From assembly GCA_937995735.1 (NCBI GenBank), contig CALKIZ010000052.1, positions 1-62,517 of the forward strand: a stretch of DNA of 62,517 nucleotides. Reading direction: 5' to 3'. A program made the position numbers and the translations under genes. This document shows positions 17,895-26,603 of this stretch, piece by piece; position 1 is the first letter of the stretch; the number at the start of each line of letters is the position of its first letter. The DNA is from an uncultured Neomegalonema sp. Its GTDB lineage: Bacteria; Pseudomonadota; Alphaproteobacteria; Rhodobacterales; Rhodobacteraceae. The notes beneath the pieces are model-generated. The model did not search any database. It was not told where the DNA came from and saw nothing but the letters and a program-made list of their open reading frames with translations.

Positions 17895-19151
17895 ATGGAA
17901 AATCCTGAGGCTTTGTTGCGCAATATGTTTCAAGCCGCGATTGCTGCGGCTGATCCATTGGTCTGCGTCCCGGCTGCGCTACCAGACCGCCCAAAAGGCA
18001 GATTGGTGGTCGTAGGCGCAGGTAAAGCATCAGCGCGTATGGCCCAAGCTGTTGAACAAAATTGGAATGGCCCTTTGGAAGGCGTTGTTCTGACGAGATA
18101 CGGTCACTCGGCTCCATGCGATCACATCAAGATAATCGAAGCATCCCATCCTGTACCCGATGAAGCGGGAGTCGCCGGAACGCAAGAGATCTTGGATGCC
18201 GTTTCAGGATTGAACGAAAACGATTTAGTGCTCGCTTTAATCTCAGGTGGCGGGTCGGCGTTGATGACCGCACCAGAAGGCGCAATCACACTGGGCGAAA
18301 AGCGTACGATCAATCAGGCTTTGCTGAAATCAGGTGCAGCCATCGGCGAGATGAACACCGTTCGTAAGCATTTGAGCGCCGTAAAAGGCGGTCGGTTAGC
18401 GACAGCCGCTTATCCAGCGCGCGTGATTGCGTTGATGATTTCGGATGTTCCCGGCGATGAACCCGGAGTTATCGCATCCGGCCCCACTGTGGGTACAGAG
18501 ACTACCGCAGCGGATGCTCGCTCTTTGCTGCAACGATACGAGATAGATATTCCGCCATCGGTCAAAACACATCTTGAACAAGGTAAACCGCCACCAAATC
18601 CCAACGACGCAAAACTTTCACGGGTGGAAAATCATATTATCGCTGCGCCTCAAATTTCGTTAGAGGCGGCGGCAGATGTTGCCCGTAAAGCCGGTGTCAC
18701 TCCACTTATTCTGGGCGATGCAATTGAAGGGGAATCGCGCGATGTCGCGAAAGTTCATGCAGGTATTGCAGCGCAAGTTGTTCGACACGGACAGCCTCTT
18801 CCCTCGCCTTGCGTGCTGATTTCAGGCGGGGAAACCACTGTCACGGTGCGCGGCAATGGACGCGGCGGGCGTAATGTTGAGTTTTGTCTCGCCCTCGCCT
18901 TAGCCCTCGACTCTGCCCCGCAAATTTGGGCTATTGCCGGGGATACAGACGGGATTGACGGCGCTGAAGAAATTGCTGGCGCGGTGGTGACACCAGAGAC
19001 TCTATCACGCGCCGCAACACTCGGTATTGATCCAATAGAGGCGTTAGCAAACAACGATGGTCATTCATTTTTTGAATCGTTAAGCGCACAGGTTGTAACA
19101 GGCCCGACATTGACAAACGTGAATGATTTTCGCGCTGTGTTGGTCTTATAG
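17895..19151 (+). CDS. Glycerate 2-kinase (MOFRL family)
   Basis: A 418-residue enzyme of the GckA/TtuD family, which phosphorylates D-glycerate to 2-phosphoglycerate and is often mis-annotated as hydroxypyruvate reductase. The N-terminal DUF4147 domain holds VVGAGKASARMAQAVE (about residues 38-53), the loop LALISGGGSALMTAPEG near 112, and MNTVRKHLSAVKGGRLA near 150. The C-terminal MOFRL domain has ISGGETTVTVRGNGRGGRN near 310 and IAGDTDGIDG near 350. The ribosome site is weak. The product feeds lower glycolysis, and the beta-hydroxyacid dehydrogenase at 11.5 kb could supply glycerate. Confidence 0.93.
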   Translation: MENPEALLRNMFQAAIAAADPLVCVPAALPDRPKGRLVVVGAGKASARMAQAVEQNWNGPLEGVVLTRYGHSAPCDHIKIIEASHPVPDEAGVAGTQEILDAVSGLNENDLVLALISGGGSALMTAPEGAITLGEKRTINQALLKSGAAIGEMNTVRKHLSAVKGGRLATAAYPARVIALMISDVPGDEPGVIASGPTVGTETTAADARSLLQRYEIDIPPSVKTHLEQGKPPPNPNDAKLSRVENHIIAAPQISLEAAADVARKAGVTPLILGDAIEGESRDVAKVHAGIAAQVVRHGQPLPSPCVLISGGETTVTVRGNGRGGRNVEFCLALALALDSAPQIWAIAGDTDGIDGAEEIAGAVVTPETLSRAATLGIDPIEALANNDGHSFFESLSAQVVTGPTLTNVNDFRAVLVL

Positions 19152-19156
19152 GTCGC

Positions 19157-19684
19157 CTAAGAAGAGACCTCCGATAGCTCGTTTCTAAAGCGTTCCGCAT
19201 TATTGACGTAATGCATGGCTGTGGCCTTTAAGCCCGCAATTTCGCCTTCCGAAAGATCGCGTTTTACTTTAGCCGGCGCACCGATTGCCATTGCACCGGC
19301 GGGAACCTCTTTACCCTCTGGAACGAGCGCATTTGCACCCACTAATGCGCCATCACCAATCTTTGCACCGTTTAGGACAGTTGCGCCCATGCCAATCAGC
19401 GCGCCTTCACCAATCGTACAACCATGAACAATAGCGGCATGTCCTAGTGTGACATCAGCCTTTAAAGTCAGCGGAAAGCCCGGATCAGAGTGGAGAACGG
19501 ACCCATCTTGAACGTTACAGCGTGGCCCAATAGTCACACGTTCGTTGTCTCCACGAATAACTGCATTAAACCAGACGCTTGCGCCTTCTTCTAACACTAC
19601 ATTTCCAACCACAATGGCTCCCGGTGCTATCCATGCCGTGGGGTGAACTTTCGGTGTGACACCGTTGAGTGAATAGATCGGCAT
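19157..19684 (-). CDS. Gamma-carbonic-anhydrase-family protein
   Basis: A 175-residue left-handed beta-helix protein built of hexapeptide repeats. Three metal-ligand histidines typical of the family are present in VLHSDPG, TLGHAAIVHGC and nearby (about residues 65-93). The repeats continue as IGEGALIGMGATVLNG. Many relatives (YrdA, PaaY) bind zinc, and only some hydrate CO2. It stands alone, convergent with the glycerate kinase by 5 bases and divergent from the GFA gene. AAGGAA precedes the ATG. Confidence 0.92.
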   Translation of the reverse strand: MPIYSLNGVTPKVHPTAWIAPGAIVVGNVVLEEGASVWFNAVIRGDNERVTIGPRCNVQDGSVLHSDPGFPLTLKADVTLGHAAIVHGCTIGEGALIGMGATVLNGAKIGDGALVGANALVPEGKEVPAGAMAIGAPAKVKRDLSEGEIAGLKATAMHYVNNAERFRNELSEVSS

Positions 19685-19757
19685 AGGGATTCCTTATGGC
19701 GAGGGAAGTTGTGCAAGTAATTTGACTGGAATTATTTCGGTTGGGAAAGGTGAGGCA

Positions 19758-20207
19758 ATGGCAAAAGCGGTGAAAGGCGCATGTTTGTGTGGAGCCGTCA
19801 CATTTAAGGGCACTCCAGCTGAAAGGGGAACCGGTGTGTGTCATTGCAAAATGTGCCGCGTGCAATCCTCCGGTCCATTTTTTGCGGTCAGAATGGTTGA
19901 TGGCGTTCATCTTATTCAAGACCGATCCTTAAAATGGTATGATGCCTCAGATATTGGGGAACGCGGTTTTTGTTCGAATTGCGGAAGTACGCTGTTCTGG
20001 CGCTCAAAGGACTGTGAGCCGGGGCACTGGGCTGTAAGCGCTGGAACTCTGCCCGATGATGCCGTTCCAGAAATTTTCGAACATATTTGGAATGACGATA
20101 AAGCGCCATATTACGAATTTGCCGATAATGCTCCAAGACGTACAGCCGCTGAATGCCTTGGCAGCGCGCCAGAACCAAAACCTAATGGATCAGATAATGC
20201 CAACTAA
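19758..20207 (+). CDS. GFA-family (CENP-V-like) zinc protein
   Basis: A 149-residue protein of the GFA fold. The zinc-binding cysteines are in GACLCGAVTF (residues 7-16), VCHCKMC (about 30-36) and GFCSNCGSTLFW (about 73-84). Members were first linked to spontaneous glutathione-formaldehyde adducts, but most have unknown substrates. The ATG at 19758 is chosen over an in-frame ATG at 19722 because AAGGTGAG lies 6 bases upstream and it matches the usual short N terminus. The next gene starts inside its last codons in another frame. Confidence 0.9.
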   Translation: MAKAVKGACLCGAVTFKGTPAERGTGVCHCKMCRVQSSGPFFAVRMVDGVHLIQDRSLKWYDASDIGERGFCSNCGSTLFWRSKDCEPGHWAVSAGTLPDDAVPEIFEHIWNDDKAPYYEFADNAPRRTAAECLGSAPEPKPNGSDNAN

Positions 20208-20538
20208 AAAACCAACATTGCGCAGAATTTCAACGCTCATCATTACTGCAATTGGTATTTTCACGGGAACAGCAACTTTCGCTGTCGATTTTGAACCGGG
20301 ACAGCGTTGGGCATGTATAACCGATCAAGGCGCAGAGGCATTTATGAACATACATCATGTTGAAGGTGGAGACGTATCATTCTCATGGGGCGTGCTCGAC
20401 CCAGAGAATAATGAACTGACCACAATATGTAATCAAAGCGACGGGCTGTCGGCTGATGAAATGATAGAGTTCTGCCGCGTGTTAGGAGAGGAATTCTCTA
20501 ATGGACACGTTTTGTTGCAAAAAGGCTGTGAAGGGTAG
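20197..20538 (+). CDS. Small secreted protein of unknown function
   Basis: A 113-residue protein with a clear signal peptide: basic KKPTLRR, then a hydrophobic ISTLIITAIGIFTG core, then TATFA as the cleavage region. The mature part has only two Cys before a late pair (Cys in RWACI, in TTICNQ, in EFCRV and near the C terminus), which could form disulfides in the periplasm. No domain is recognised. The ATG at 20197 follows GGA by 7 bases, and another in-frame ATG at 20185 is possible. It overlaps the end of the GFA gene and is likely co-transcribed with it. Confidence 0.6.
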   Translation: MPTKKPTLRRISTLIITAIGIFTGTATFAVDFEPGQRWACITDQGAEAFMNIHHVEGGDVSFSWGVLDPENNELTTICNQSDGLSADEMIEFCRVLGEEFSNGHVLLQKGCEG

Positions 20539-20636
20539 ATACACCCCTCTGATGCGTGCGTTTTCCAGAGAGTTTGCTTCAGTAAACGACTTGCTAACGC
20601 CCTGCCGTTTATATCACCTCCAATTATGTTTTCGCG

Positions 20637-20649
20637 CCGTTTTAAACGG
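20637..20649. promoter_or_regulatory. Short palindrome upstream of the epimerase gene
   Basis: CCGTTT and AAACGG flank a single T, 27 bases before the epimerase ATG. It could be an operator or a chance palindrome. Confidence 0.25.
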
Positions 20650-20676
20650 TCCGAAGCGCTCTAAGTGGAGAATTGA

Positions 20677-21660
20677 ATGGCTTATCTTGTCACCGGCGTC
20701 GCTGGCTTCATCGGAATGTCCACTGCGAAAGCGTTGCTCGCGCGCGGTGATCAGGTGGTCGGGATTGATAACCTCAATGATTACTATGAAGTCGCGCTTA
20801 AGCGTGAGCGCTTGGCAGAACTGGGTAATTTTGGCTCGGCATTTACATTTGTCGAAGGCGATCTCGCCGATATGGGCCAAGTAAAAGCATTGTTCGATGC
20901 GCATCCTTTACGGCGGGTCATTCATCTGGCCGCGCAGCCGGGTGTTCGATACTCGTTAGAGAACCCGCACGCCTATATTCAATCGAATGTTGTCGGTCAT
21001 CTGAATATCCTAGAAGGCGTTCGCCACTCTAAGACGGTTGAGCACCTTGCCTATGCGTCTTCCTCTTCGGTTTACGGCGCGAATGAGGAACAACCCTTTT
21101 CGGAGATAGACCGCGTTGATCTGCCCGTCTCGCTTTACGCCGCAACAAAACGTTCAGACGAGTTAATGAGCCGCACTTACTCTCACCTTTATAATATTTC
21201 CCAAGTCGGCCTGCGATTTTTCACGGTTTACGGACCTTGGGGACGGCCCGATATGGCCCCTTGGTTGTTCACATCCGCAATTCTTAAAGGTGAGCCGATC
21301 AAGGTATTTAACCACGGAGAGATGAAACGCGATTTCACCTTTATCGATGATATTGTGGCTGGCGTTATCTCGACGGCGGATATGGACCCCTTATCGGGGG
21401 AAGGAGCCGAGCGCCATCGCGTTTATAACATCGGCAATAACAAGCCAGAAAAACTGATGGACTTCATTCAAGCGATTGAATTGGCGGCGGGCCAAGAAGC
21501 AGAAAAGATTATGCTGCCTATGCAACCCGGCGATGTCTACGAGACATATGCGAATATTGATAAGATCCAAGCGGACCTCGGATTCTCCCCGAGCACATCA
21601 TTGTCAAAAGGAATTCCACAATTTGTGGATTGGTTTAAATGGCGGCATAAGTTGAGCTGA
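20677..21660 (+). CDS. UDP-glucuronate 4-epimerase-like NAD-dependent epimerase
   Basis: A 327-residue extended short-chain dehydrogenase. The Rossmann motif is TGVAGFIGMSTAKALL (residues 6-21). DNLNDYYEVALKRERLAEL and HLAAQPGVRYSLENP are characteristic of the UDP-glucuronate epimerase branch, which makes UDP-galacturonate for polysaccharides. The catalytic Tyr and Lys are in LYAATKRSDEL near residue 150. GGAG is 8 bases before the ATG. No glycosyltransferases adjoin it, so its polysaccharide is unknown. Confidence 0.92.
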   Translation: MAYLVTGVAGFIGMSTAKALLARGDQVVGIDNLNDYYEVALKRERLAELGNFGSAFTFVEGDLADMGQVKALFDAHPLRRVIHLAAQPGVRYSLENPHAYIQSNVVGHLNILEGVRHSKTVEHLAYASSSSVYGANEEQPFSEIDRVDLPVSLYAATKRSDELMSRTYSHLYNISQVGLRFFTVYGPWGRPDMAPWLFTSAILKGEPIKVFNHGEMKRDFTFIDDIVAGVISTADMDPLSGEGAERHRVYNIGNNKPEKLMDFIQAIELAAGQEAEKIMLPMQPGDVYETYANIDKIQADLGFSPSTSLSKGIPQFVDWFKWRHKLS

Positions 21661-21697
21661 AGGGCTAATCCAGCCCGGTTCAGACTGAGGCGACCGC

Positions 21698-22618
21698 ATG
21701 ATCCGGAAATTTGTTGCTTTATCCCTCTTCGCGTTGATTGGGGCGACGGCCTGCGCGTGGACGCCTGACATTCCGAGGCAAGAATTGGCGGCGGAGTACC
21801 TTGACGCACCCAATGACCTCAAAGAAGTTTCCGGGGCAATTTTGCATGTCCGCGATACAGGCCCACGTGACGCAGAGCCGCTAATCTTAATTCACGGATT
21901 TGGGGCGAGCCTGCATACTTGGGAAGCATGGGCAAAAGTTTTGGAGCGCGATTATCGCGTGATCCGGCTCGATTTACCGGGGGCGGGTCTTTCGCCGCCT
22001 GATCCGACGAATGATTATACCGATGCGCGCGTCATTTCATTGCTATTGCAGCTTATGAAACAAAACAATCTCGGATCAGCAACCTTGATTGGCAATTCCA
22101 TTGGTGGACGTATCGCGTGGAGTTTGGCAGCAAAGCACCCCGATAAAGTCACGAAACTTGTGTTGGTCGCGCCTGATGGCTTTGCCAGCCCCGGTTTCCA
22201 ATATGGTGTGAAGACAGAGGCCCCGGCAATATTCCATGCCTCGAAATACTTTCTCCCCCGTTGGGCCGTGCGGCCAAACCTTGCTGCCGCTTATGCAGAT
22301 CCCGAAAATCTGTCTGAAGAAACGCTGGATCGGTATCACAAATTCCTGCTTGCGACGGGTAATCGAGGCGCGCTGATTGAACGCTTAGAGCAAACAGTGC
22401 TGACCAACCCCGTGCCGCGCCTACAGACAATCAATGCGCCCGTTTTGCTGCTATGGGGAGAGAAAGACGGCTTAATACCGTTATCTAATGCGCAGGACTA
22501 TCTTGATGTGCTGCCCAATGCGCGGCTGGTTATCGTCCCGAATTCTGGGCATTTACCGATGGAAGAAACGCCCGAGGCATCGCTTGTGCCGGTGCTTGAG
22601 TTTCTTGAAGAAGAATAA
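21698..22618 (+). CDS. Alpha/beta-hydrolase, exported or lipoprotein
   Basis: A 306-residue alpha/beta hydrolase. A signal sequence ends near LIGATACAW. The Cys is not in an ideal lipobox, so lipidation is uncertain. The oxyanion segment LILIHGFGASLHTWE, nucleophile elbow GNSIGGRIAW (Ser near residue 133), an Asp in LLWGEKDGLIP and the final His in NSGHLPMEE complete the triad. The substrate is unknown. The family includes C-C hydrolases and esterases. GAGG precedes the ATG. It lies 37 bases after the epimerase and may share its transcript. Confidence 0.88.
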   Translation: MIRKFVALSLFALIGATACAWTPDIPRQELAAEYLDAPNDLKEVSGAILHVRDTGPRDAEPLILIHGFGASLHTWEAWAKVLERDYRVIRLDLPGAGLSPPDPTNDYTDARVISLLLQLMKQNNLGSATLIGNSIGGRIAWSLAAKHPDKVTKLVLVAPDGFASPGFQYGVKTEAPAIFHASKYFLPRWAVRPNLAAAYADPENLSEETLDRYHKFLLATGNRGALIERLEQTVLTNPVPRLQTINAPVLLLWGEKDGLIPLSNAQDYLDVLPNARLVIVPNSGHLPMEETPEASLVPVLEFLEEE

Positions 22619-22670
22619 TCCGGCATCGAGATAGATTGACCTGACAAGACAGCTGTGATGGTACAGCCGA

Positions 22671-23585
22671 ATGTTAGCACTAGCCCTTATTCTCGACGCG
22701 ATATTCGGTGAGCCGGATTGGTTATGGCGGCGTATTCCGCATCCCGCCGTGATGATGGGCCGTGCTGTTGATTGGGTAGATCGAACACTCAATACCGGAG
22801 AGCAGCGCATCCTTCGGGGGGTCGGTGCGGTGCTGTTACTGCTCTTGATCGCATTGGCCATTTCGCTGCCATTATCATGGTCAGGGTTCTATGGAGTCTT
22901 TGAAATCCTTGGCGCAGCCGTGCTCATAGCGCAGAAAAGCCTATCACAGCATGTGTTTGCGGTCGCTGAGGGTTTGAAAGTTTCTCTAACAGAAGCACGA
23001 AAACACGTCTCAATGATCGTGGGGCGTGATCCAAACACGCTCGATGAAAGCGGCGTTGCACGGGCGGCCATTGAGAGTGCCGCTGAAAATTGGTCCGATG
23101 GTGTGATCGCCCCTGCATTCTGGTTCTTGGTCGCAGGATTGCCCGGTATCGTTATCTACAAGATCATAAACACAGCCGATTCAATGATCGGTCATCGCAG
23201 CGAAAAGTATCGCGAATTCGGCTGGGCGGCGGCGAGGCTGGATGATGTTATGAACTTCATACCCGCGCGATTAAGTGGGTTGATCATCTGTATGATTGGT
23301 GGACGTCGCAAAGCGATGAAGGTCATGTGGCGGGATGCCCGCAAGCATAAATCACCGAATGCGGGCTGGCCTGAAAGTGCCTTAGCTGCGACTCTCAAGA
23401 TCGCGGTTGCCGGTACACGGGTTTATGGCGGGGTCACGACGGACGACCCTTATCTGAACGCGGATGGTCGCCATGACCTTACAGAAGTTGATGTTCGGGA
23501 TGCGATGGCCACGCTTTGGGTGGCGTGGGTTGTTGTTTTACTGTTCGCATTCGTCGGCTGGGTGCTGACCACCACATGGGGTTAG
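22671..23585 (+). CDS. cobD: Adenosylcobinamide-phosphate synthase CobD/CbiB
   Basis: A 304-residue inner-membrane enzyme of late cobalamin synthesis, which joins an aminopropanol group to adenosylcobyric acid. Typical landmarks are LDAIFGEPDWLW at residue 9, RRIPHPAVMMGRAVDW near 25, AAIESAAENWSDGVIAPAFW near 123, NTADSMIGHRSEKYREFGWAAAR near 165 (summarised) and the closing Trp-rich helix. Four to five membrane segments are visible. No other cob genes and no cobalamin riboswitch are in the window. The product fits with B12-dependent QueG and the corrinoid-type methyl-transfer genes at 38.5 kb. Confidence 0.93.
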   Translation: MLALALILDAIFGEPDWLWRRIPHPAVMMGRAVDWVDRTLNTGEQRILRGVGAVLLLLLIALAISLPLSWSGFYGVFEILGAAVLIAQKSLSQHVFAVAEGLKVSLTEARKHVSMIVGRDPNTLDESGVARAAIESAAENWSDGVIAPAFWFLVAGLPGIVIYKIINTADSMIGHRSEKYREFGWAAARLDDVMNFIPARLSGLIICMIGGRRKAMKVMWRDARKHKSPNAGWPESALAATLKIAVAGTRVYGGVTTDDPYLNADGRHDLTEVDVRDAMATLWVAWVVVLLFAFVGWVLTTTWG

Positions 23586-23612
23586 GTCGCCGTGATTATC
23601 CTTCTGTCAAAT

Positions 23613-23650
23613 CCAGAAGAAGACTGGAATCTACAGAAGAGGACCGGAAT
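23613..23650 (+). repeat. REP-like palindromic repeats, two tandem units
   Basis: CCAGAAGAAGACTGGAAT (23613-23630) and ACAGAAGAGGACCGGAAT (23633-23650) repeat with a 20-base period. Each unit has inverted CCAG/CTGG-type ends. Related units in the opposite orientation lie at 24293-24417. The sequence type resembles the short intergenic palindromes common in Proteobacteria. Confidence 0.6.
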
Positions 23651-23792
23651 GGCGGTGGCGATGCGCTTCATCGCGACCGGAAAGTTCGACAGCAATCGAC
23701 TTCCATGCGCCCCAACTGGTAGAACGGTAGAAGCTTTCAGACACTTCCAAGGCGGTAACAGACATCGCACCGGGAGCGGCAAGGTATTCGCC

Positions 23793-24095
23793 TCAGTCAC
23801 TACTGCAGCGAATTGAATATGCGCCACGAGACGCTTTGCTAAAAAAGGGAAGCAACCTGAAAATTACCCTGACCAAATTCTTATCGCTTTTCCCATGTCT
23901 TTCGAGGAGGTCGATAAGCTCGTGAACCAGACGTCCCGCTCGTTCACTATCCAGAGTGGGGCTATCATAGAATTCAGAGTACATTTTGACCAGCTCTGGA
24001 TAAATGCCCCGTTCCCGCGAAGCGATTTCAAATAGAAATTCTTCATGGTGGTCGATATATTCAGAAAGGTCGTCGGCATACATCGAAAATGCCAT
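23793..24095 (-). CDS. Orphan acidic helical protein between repeat clusters
   Basis: A 100-residue protein, rich in Glu, Arg, Leu and Ser, predicted mostly helical: DDLSEYIDHHEEFLFEIASRE, then a Leu-rich middle with LVHELIDLLERHGK, then FRLLPFFSK. No domain is recognised. AGGAGAAGG lies about 10 bases before the ATG, which supports a real gene. It has no operon partner and sits between cobD and trhO, bracketed by inverted clusters of palindromic repeats. That suggests a recently gained or mobile cassette, which is inference. An antitoxin or immunity role is possible, but nothing in the sequence shows it. Confidence 0.5.
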   Translation of the reverse strand: MAFSMYADDLSEYIDHHEEFLFEIASRERGIYPELVKMYSEFYDSPTLDSERAGRLVHELIDLLERHGKSDKNLVRVIFRLLPFFSKASRGAYSIRCSSD

Positions 24096-24292
24096 TCTTA
24101 ATCGCCTTCTCCTCAGGGAAAACTATCCTTCGCACATCAGTGCTCGCAGATTGCCCAATTTACCGGTTTACTAGCAAATGTCGTCTGTTCGTTTGACCGA
24201 TAAAACCGTTGTCTCGATTTAATGTCTCGGCAGATCATGGCCATAGAACTCTGTGATCGCCAGATTGCGATGGTCGCGAAGAAGCTGAAACC

Positions 24293-24417
24293 AGTCCAGC
24301 CTTCTCCTGTATTTTGCAATCCATTCCAGTCTTCCTCTAGCGGCTCCACTTCTCTTCTATATTTTTAAAGCCTGTATTTCTGCCGCTTTCGCTTCGCTCA
24401 TTCCAGTTCTCTTCTGG
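24293..24417 (-). repeat. REP-like palindromic repeats, four degenerate units in reverse
   Basis: Units related to those at 23613 appear on the minus strand at 24293-24310, 24323-24340, 24343-24360 and 24400-24417. The last (CCAGAAGAGAACTGGAAT) is the cleanest and encodes the final residues and stop of trhO. The 302 bases between the orphan gene and trhO hold nothing else that I can recognise. Confidence 0.55.
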
Positions 24418-25306
24418 ATTTAACACCTTCGCTGGATTGTTCGTATTGCCGTTGACGCTGAGCAAAGCGTTCGCGATCCGCCTCAGAATATTCATCAATA
24501 CAAGCAGGACAGCTCACCCCTTTTTTGTAGTCGGGCGATGTTGCCGCTTCCGGTGATACAGGGCGACCACAAGCTGCACAAGCCGAATGGATGCCTTGCT
24601 TCAATCCGTGCGCGACAGAGACACGTTTATCAAAAACATAGCATTCGCCGTTCCAAAGGCTCTGATCTTCTGGCACGGTTTCGAGGTATTTGAGGATACC
24701 GCCTTTCAGATGGTGAACGCCTTCTACGCCCTCATCAATCAGCCAGCTCGTGGCTTTTTCGCAACGGATACCGCCGGTGCAAAACATCGCGATTTTCTTG
24801 CCTTCAAACTTATCGGCATTCTCGCGCCACCAATCAGGGAATTCGCGGAAGGTTTCAGTTTCTGGATCGACGGCTCCATCAAAACTGCCAATCATCGTCT
24901 CGTAGGTATTTCGGGTGTCAATAACCGCAACATCATCCCGCGCAATCAGGTCATTCCAATCTTCGGGATCGACATAAGTCCCAACCCGCGCTTGAGGGTT
25001 TGTATTAGGCTGCCCCATGGTGACGATTTCGGCCTTAAGGCGCACTTTCATGCGGCGAAAGGGCATCTCTGCCGCTTCCGAGCGTTTCCATTCGAGCGGT
25101 TCGCAGCCCGGAAGTTGACGCAAGTAGGCGATGACTTTTGCAATGCTTTCACCCGTTCCGGCAATCGTTCCATTGATGCCTTCGCTTGCCAGTAAAAGCG
25201 TTCCTCGCACACCCTCCGCCTCGCACAGCGCAAGCAATGGTGGACGCAATGCAGGCGGGTCAGCGAAATGCGTGAAATGGTAAAGGGCGGCAACAGTAAG
25301 GGTCAT
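24398..25306 (-). CDS. trhO: tRNA uridine-34 hydroxylase TrhO (rhodanese family)
   Basis: A 302-residue protein of the YceA/TrhO family, which hydroxylates U34 of tRNA in an oxygen-dependent way. An N-terminal acylphosphatase-like domain (residues 1-95, with [14 protein letters not shown]) is followed by a rhodanese domain with the active-site loop [12 protein letters not shown] near residue 175. A C-terminal zinc-like region has CAACGRP and VSCPAC near 244-270. The last six residues, SRRELE, and the stop are encoded by a REP-like repeat unit. The C terminus may therefore have been remodelled by the repeat. LysR lies upstream on the same strand. Confidence 0.93.
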   Translation of the reverse strand: MTLTVAALYHFTHFADPPALRPPLLALCEAEGVRGTLLLASEGINGTIAGTGESIAKVIAYLRQLPGCEPLEWKRSEAAEMPFRRMKVRLKAEIVTMGQPNTNPQARVGTYVDPEDWNDLIARDDVAVIDTRNTYETMIGSFDGAVDPETETFREFPDWWRENADKFEGKKIAMFCTGGIRCEKATSWLIDEGVEGVHHLKGGILKYLETVPEDQSLWNGECYVFDKRVSVAHGLKQGIHSACAACGRPVSPEAATSPDYKKGVSCPACIDEYSEADRERFAQRQRQYEQSSEGVKSRRELE

Positions 25307-25337
25307 GACTGTTCTTTATCCGCCCTGCCCGCTCGCC

Positions 25338-26192
25338 TCAAGCAGCATAAGCCTCACGAACATAGCGACCAAATTCACGGCCCAAATCTTCATTGGCTGT
25401 ATTCTCGGCAATATACAGGTTGATCGAAAAATTAGGCAATGGCGGGAGCTTTCCATTATGGGCAATTGGTTCGAGGCGATCATCATATGATCCTTCTAAC
25501 AGCGCCATGATCGACAGATCGGCAGCAGACGCCATTGTTGCCCCCAGATCAGTCTCCGTATCAACGCTTGTCCGCCACGCAATGCCTTGCTCATCAAGCG
25601 CGGCCTGAGCGACTGGACGGAAATTACAATGCCTTGCGCTCGCAAAAGACAGTGGATCGCGCATCCATGCCTTGCCGCCCGGCGCACCGCACCAAACCAA
25701 AGGCAGCACCGCAAGGCATTCTGCATCAGGGTTTGCTTCGGCTTCAGTCGTAAGGATCACATCCAGCTTTCCCACATTCAACTCATCAAGGAGCTTAGTT
25801 GTATAAGAACTAACAAAATTCACGCGAACACGCGGAAAATCCCGGTCAAACCGGCTGAGGATTTCCGGTCCATGAGGGTAAATCAGATCGGAAGGAATAC
25901 CGAACGCGACCGTACCCTCAAATTGTGGCGCAATCATCCGGTCAACAGCTTCATCATTGAGCGCGATCATTTTTCGCGCGTATTCCAAAAGCTGTTCGCC
26001 TTCGTTTGTCAGGGATACTCCTCGTCCAGCGCGGTCGAGCAGCGTGGTATCGAGGCTTTGTTCCAGACGTTTGAGCTGCATTGACACTGCGGATTGGGTC
26101 AGATTCAGACGCGAAGCAGCGCGCGTGACCCCACCAGCATCCACAACGGCGGTGAAACTACGCATGGTTCCGACATCCAAATTACGGCGCAT
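25338..26192 (-). CDS. LysR-family transcriptional regulator
   Basis: A 284-residue regulator. The helix-turn-helix is at residues 6-55, with SFTAVVDAGGVTRAASRL and TQSAVSMQLKRLEQSL. A periplasmic-binding-protein-like effector domain follows. The ATG at 26192 is chosen because GGAGAGG lies just upstream. The longer frame would need a TTG at 26225 without a ribosome site. It is divergent from a DUF1127 gene, an arrangement seen repeatedly in Alphaproteobacteria, and probably acts on the 134-base shared region. The target and inducer are unknown. Confidence 0.9.
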   Translation of the reverse strand: MRRNLDVGTMRSFTAVVDAGGVTRAASRLNLTQSAVSMQLKRLEQSLDTTLLDRAGRGVSLTNEGEQLLEYARKMIALNDEAVDRMIAPQFEGTVAFGIPSDLIYPHGPEILSRFDRDFPRVRVNFVSSYTTKLLDELNVGKLDVILTTEAEANPDAECLAVLPLVWCGAPGGKAWMRDPLSFASARHCNFRPVAQAALDEQGIAWRTSVDTETDLGATMASAADLSIMALLEGSYDDRLEPIAHNGKLPPLPNFSINLYIAENTANEDLGREFGRYVREAYAA

Positions 26193-26326
26193 GGCCCTCT
26201 CCATCACTGGAAACGATGAGTTCAATCACATTCATTCGCTTTGCTGATGATAGCATGTCTGCGATGACTCATTCCGTCAACCAATGGTTAGACCACAATC
26301 CATCAATAATTGTGAAGGAAAGTATC

Positions 26327-26539
26327 ATGGCACGATCTATCAAATCGCCTTCCCATCATTGGGTTCAAACGGCTTTAGCCGCCCCATTGCACGCCGTGTT
26401 GGAGTGGTATCGGATTTCGCAAGAACGGGCAGCCCTGCGCGATTTACCATCGCATCGGCTATCAGACATTGGACTGACTAAACGGGAAGTAGAATGGGAG
26501 TTAAATCAGCCTTTCTGGAAGACGGCCCGCGACATTTAA
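26327..26539 (+). CDS. DUF1127 small protein
   Basis: A 70-residue basic protein. The C-terminal half carries the DUF1127 pattern: WYRISQERAALRDLPSHRLSDIGLT, with the Arg-rich helix, the L-x-x-L-x-D core and the DIG turn. Small DUF1127 proteins in Agrobacterium and Rhodobacter bind RNA and influence small-RNA turnover and phosphate or stress responses. Whether this one does is unknown. AAGGAA is 6 bases before the ATG. It lies 64 bases upstream of the photolyase operon. Confidence 0.88.
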   Translation: MARSIKSPSHHWVQTALAAPLHAVLEWYRISQERAALRDLPSHRLSDIGLTKREVEWELNQPFWKTARDI

Positions 26540-26603
26540 AGGACTCGCAATCCCTTATTAACGTTCTAAGTTTCCCTCTGCCGCCGTTGAGGGAAGCTAT
26601 TTT

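Noticed and set aside
22619-22670. Cobalamin riboswitch before cobD
   Set aside because: The gap is only 52 bases and lacks the B12-box pattern.
23592-23816. 74-codon frame across the first repeat cluster
   Set aside because: Its N-terminal part is translated REP-like repeat, and there is no ribosome site. It is treated as repeat sequence.
23793-24095. Toxin-antitoxin module at the orphan gene
   Set aside because: No second small gene on the same strand with a ribosome site, and no toxin or antitoxin motif. It remains an orphan.
24293-24417. CRISPR array
   Set aside because: Units are short, degenerate and palindromic, with irregular spacing (30, 20 and 57 bases) and almost no spacer. No cas genes are present.
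24587-25195. 202-codon plus-strand frame opposite trhO
   Set aside because: Antisense to a conserved enzyme, and no family features.
26541-26603. RpoE-type ECF promoter before the photolyase gene
   Set aside because: CTAAGTT is present near 26566, but the only TGATCC-like element (CAATCC at 26548) is about 13 bases away, too close for a typical spacer.
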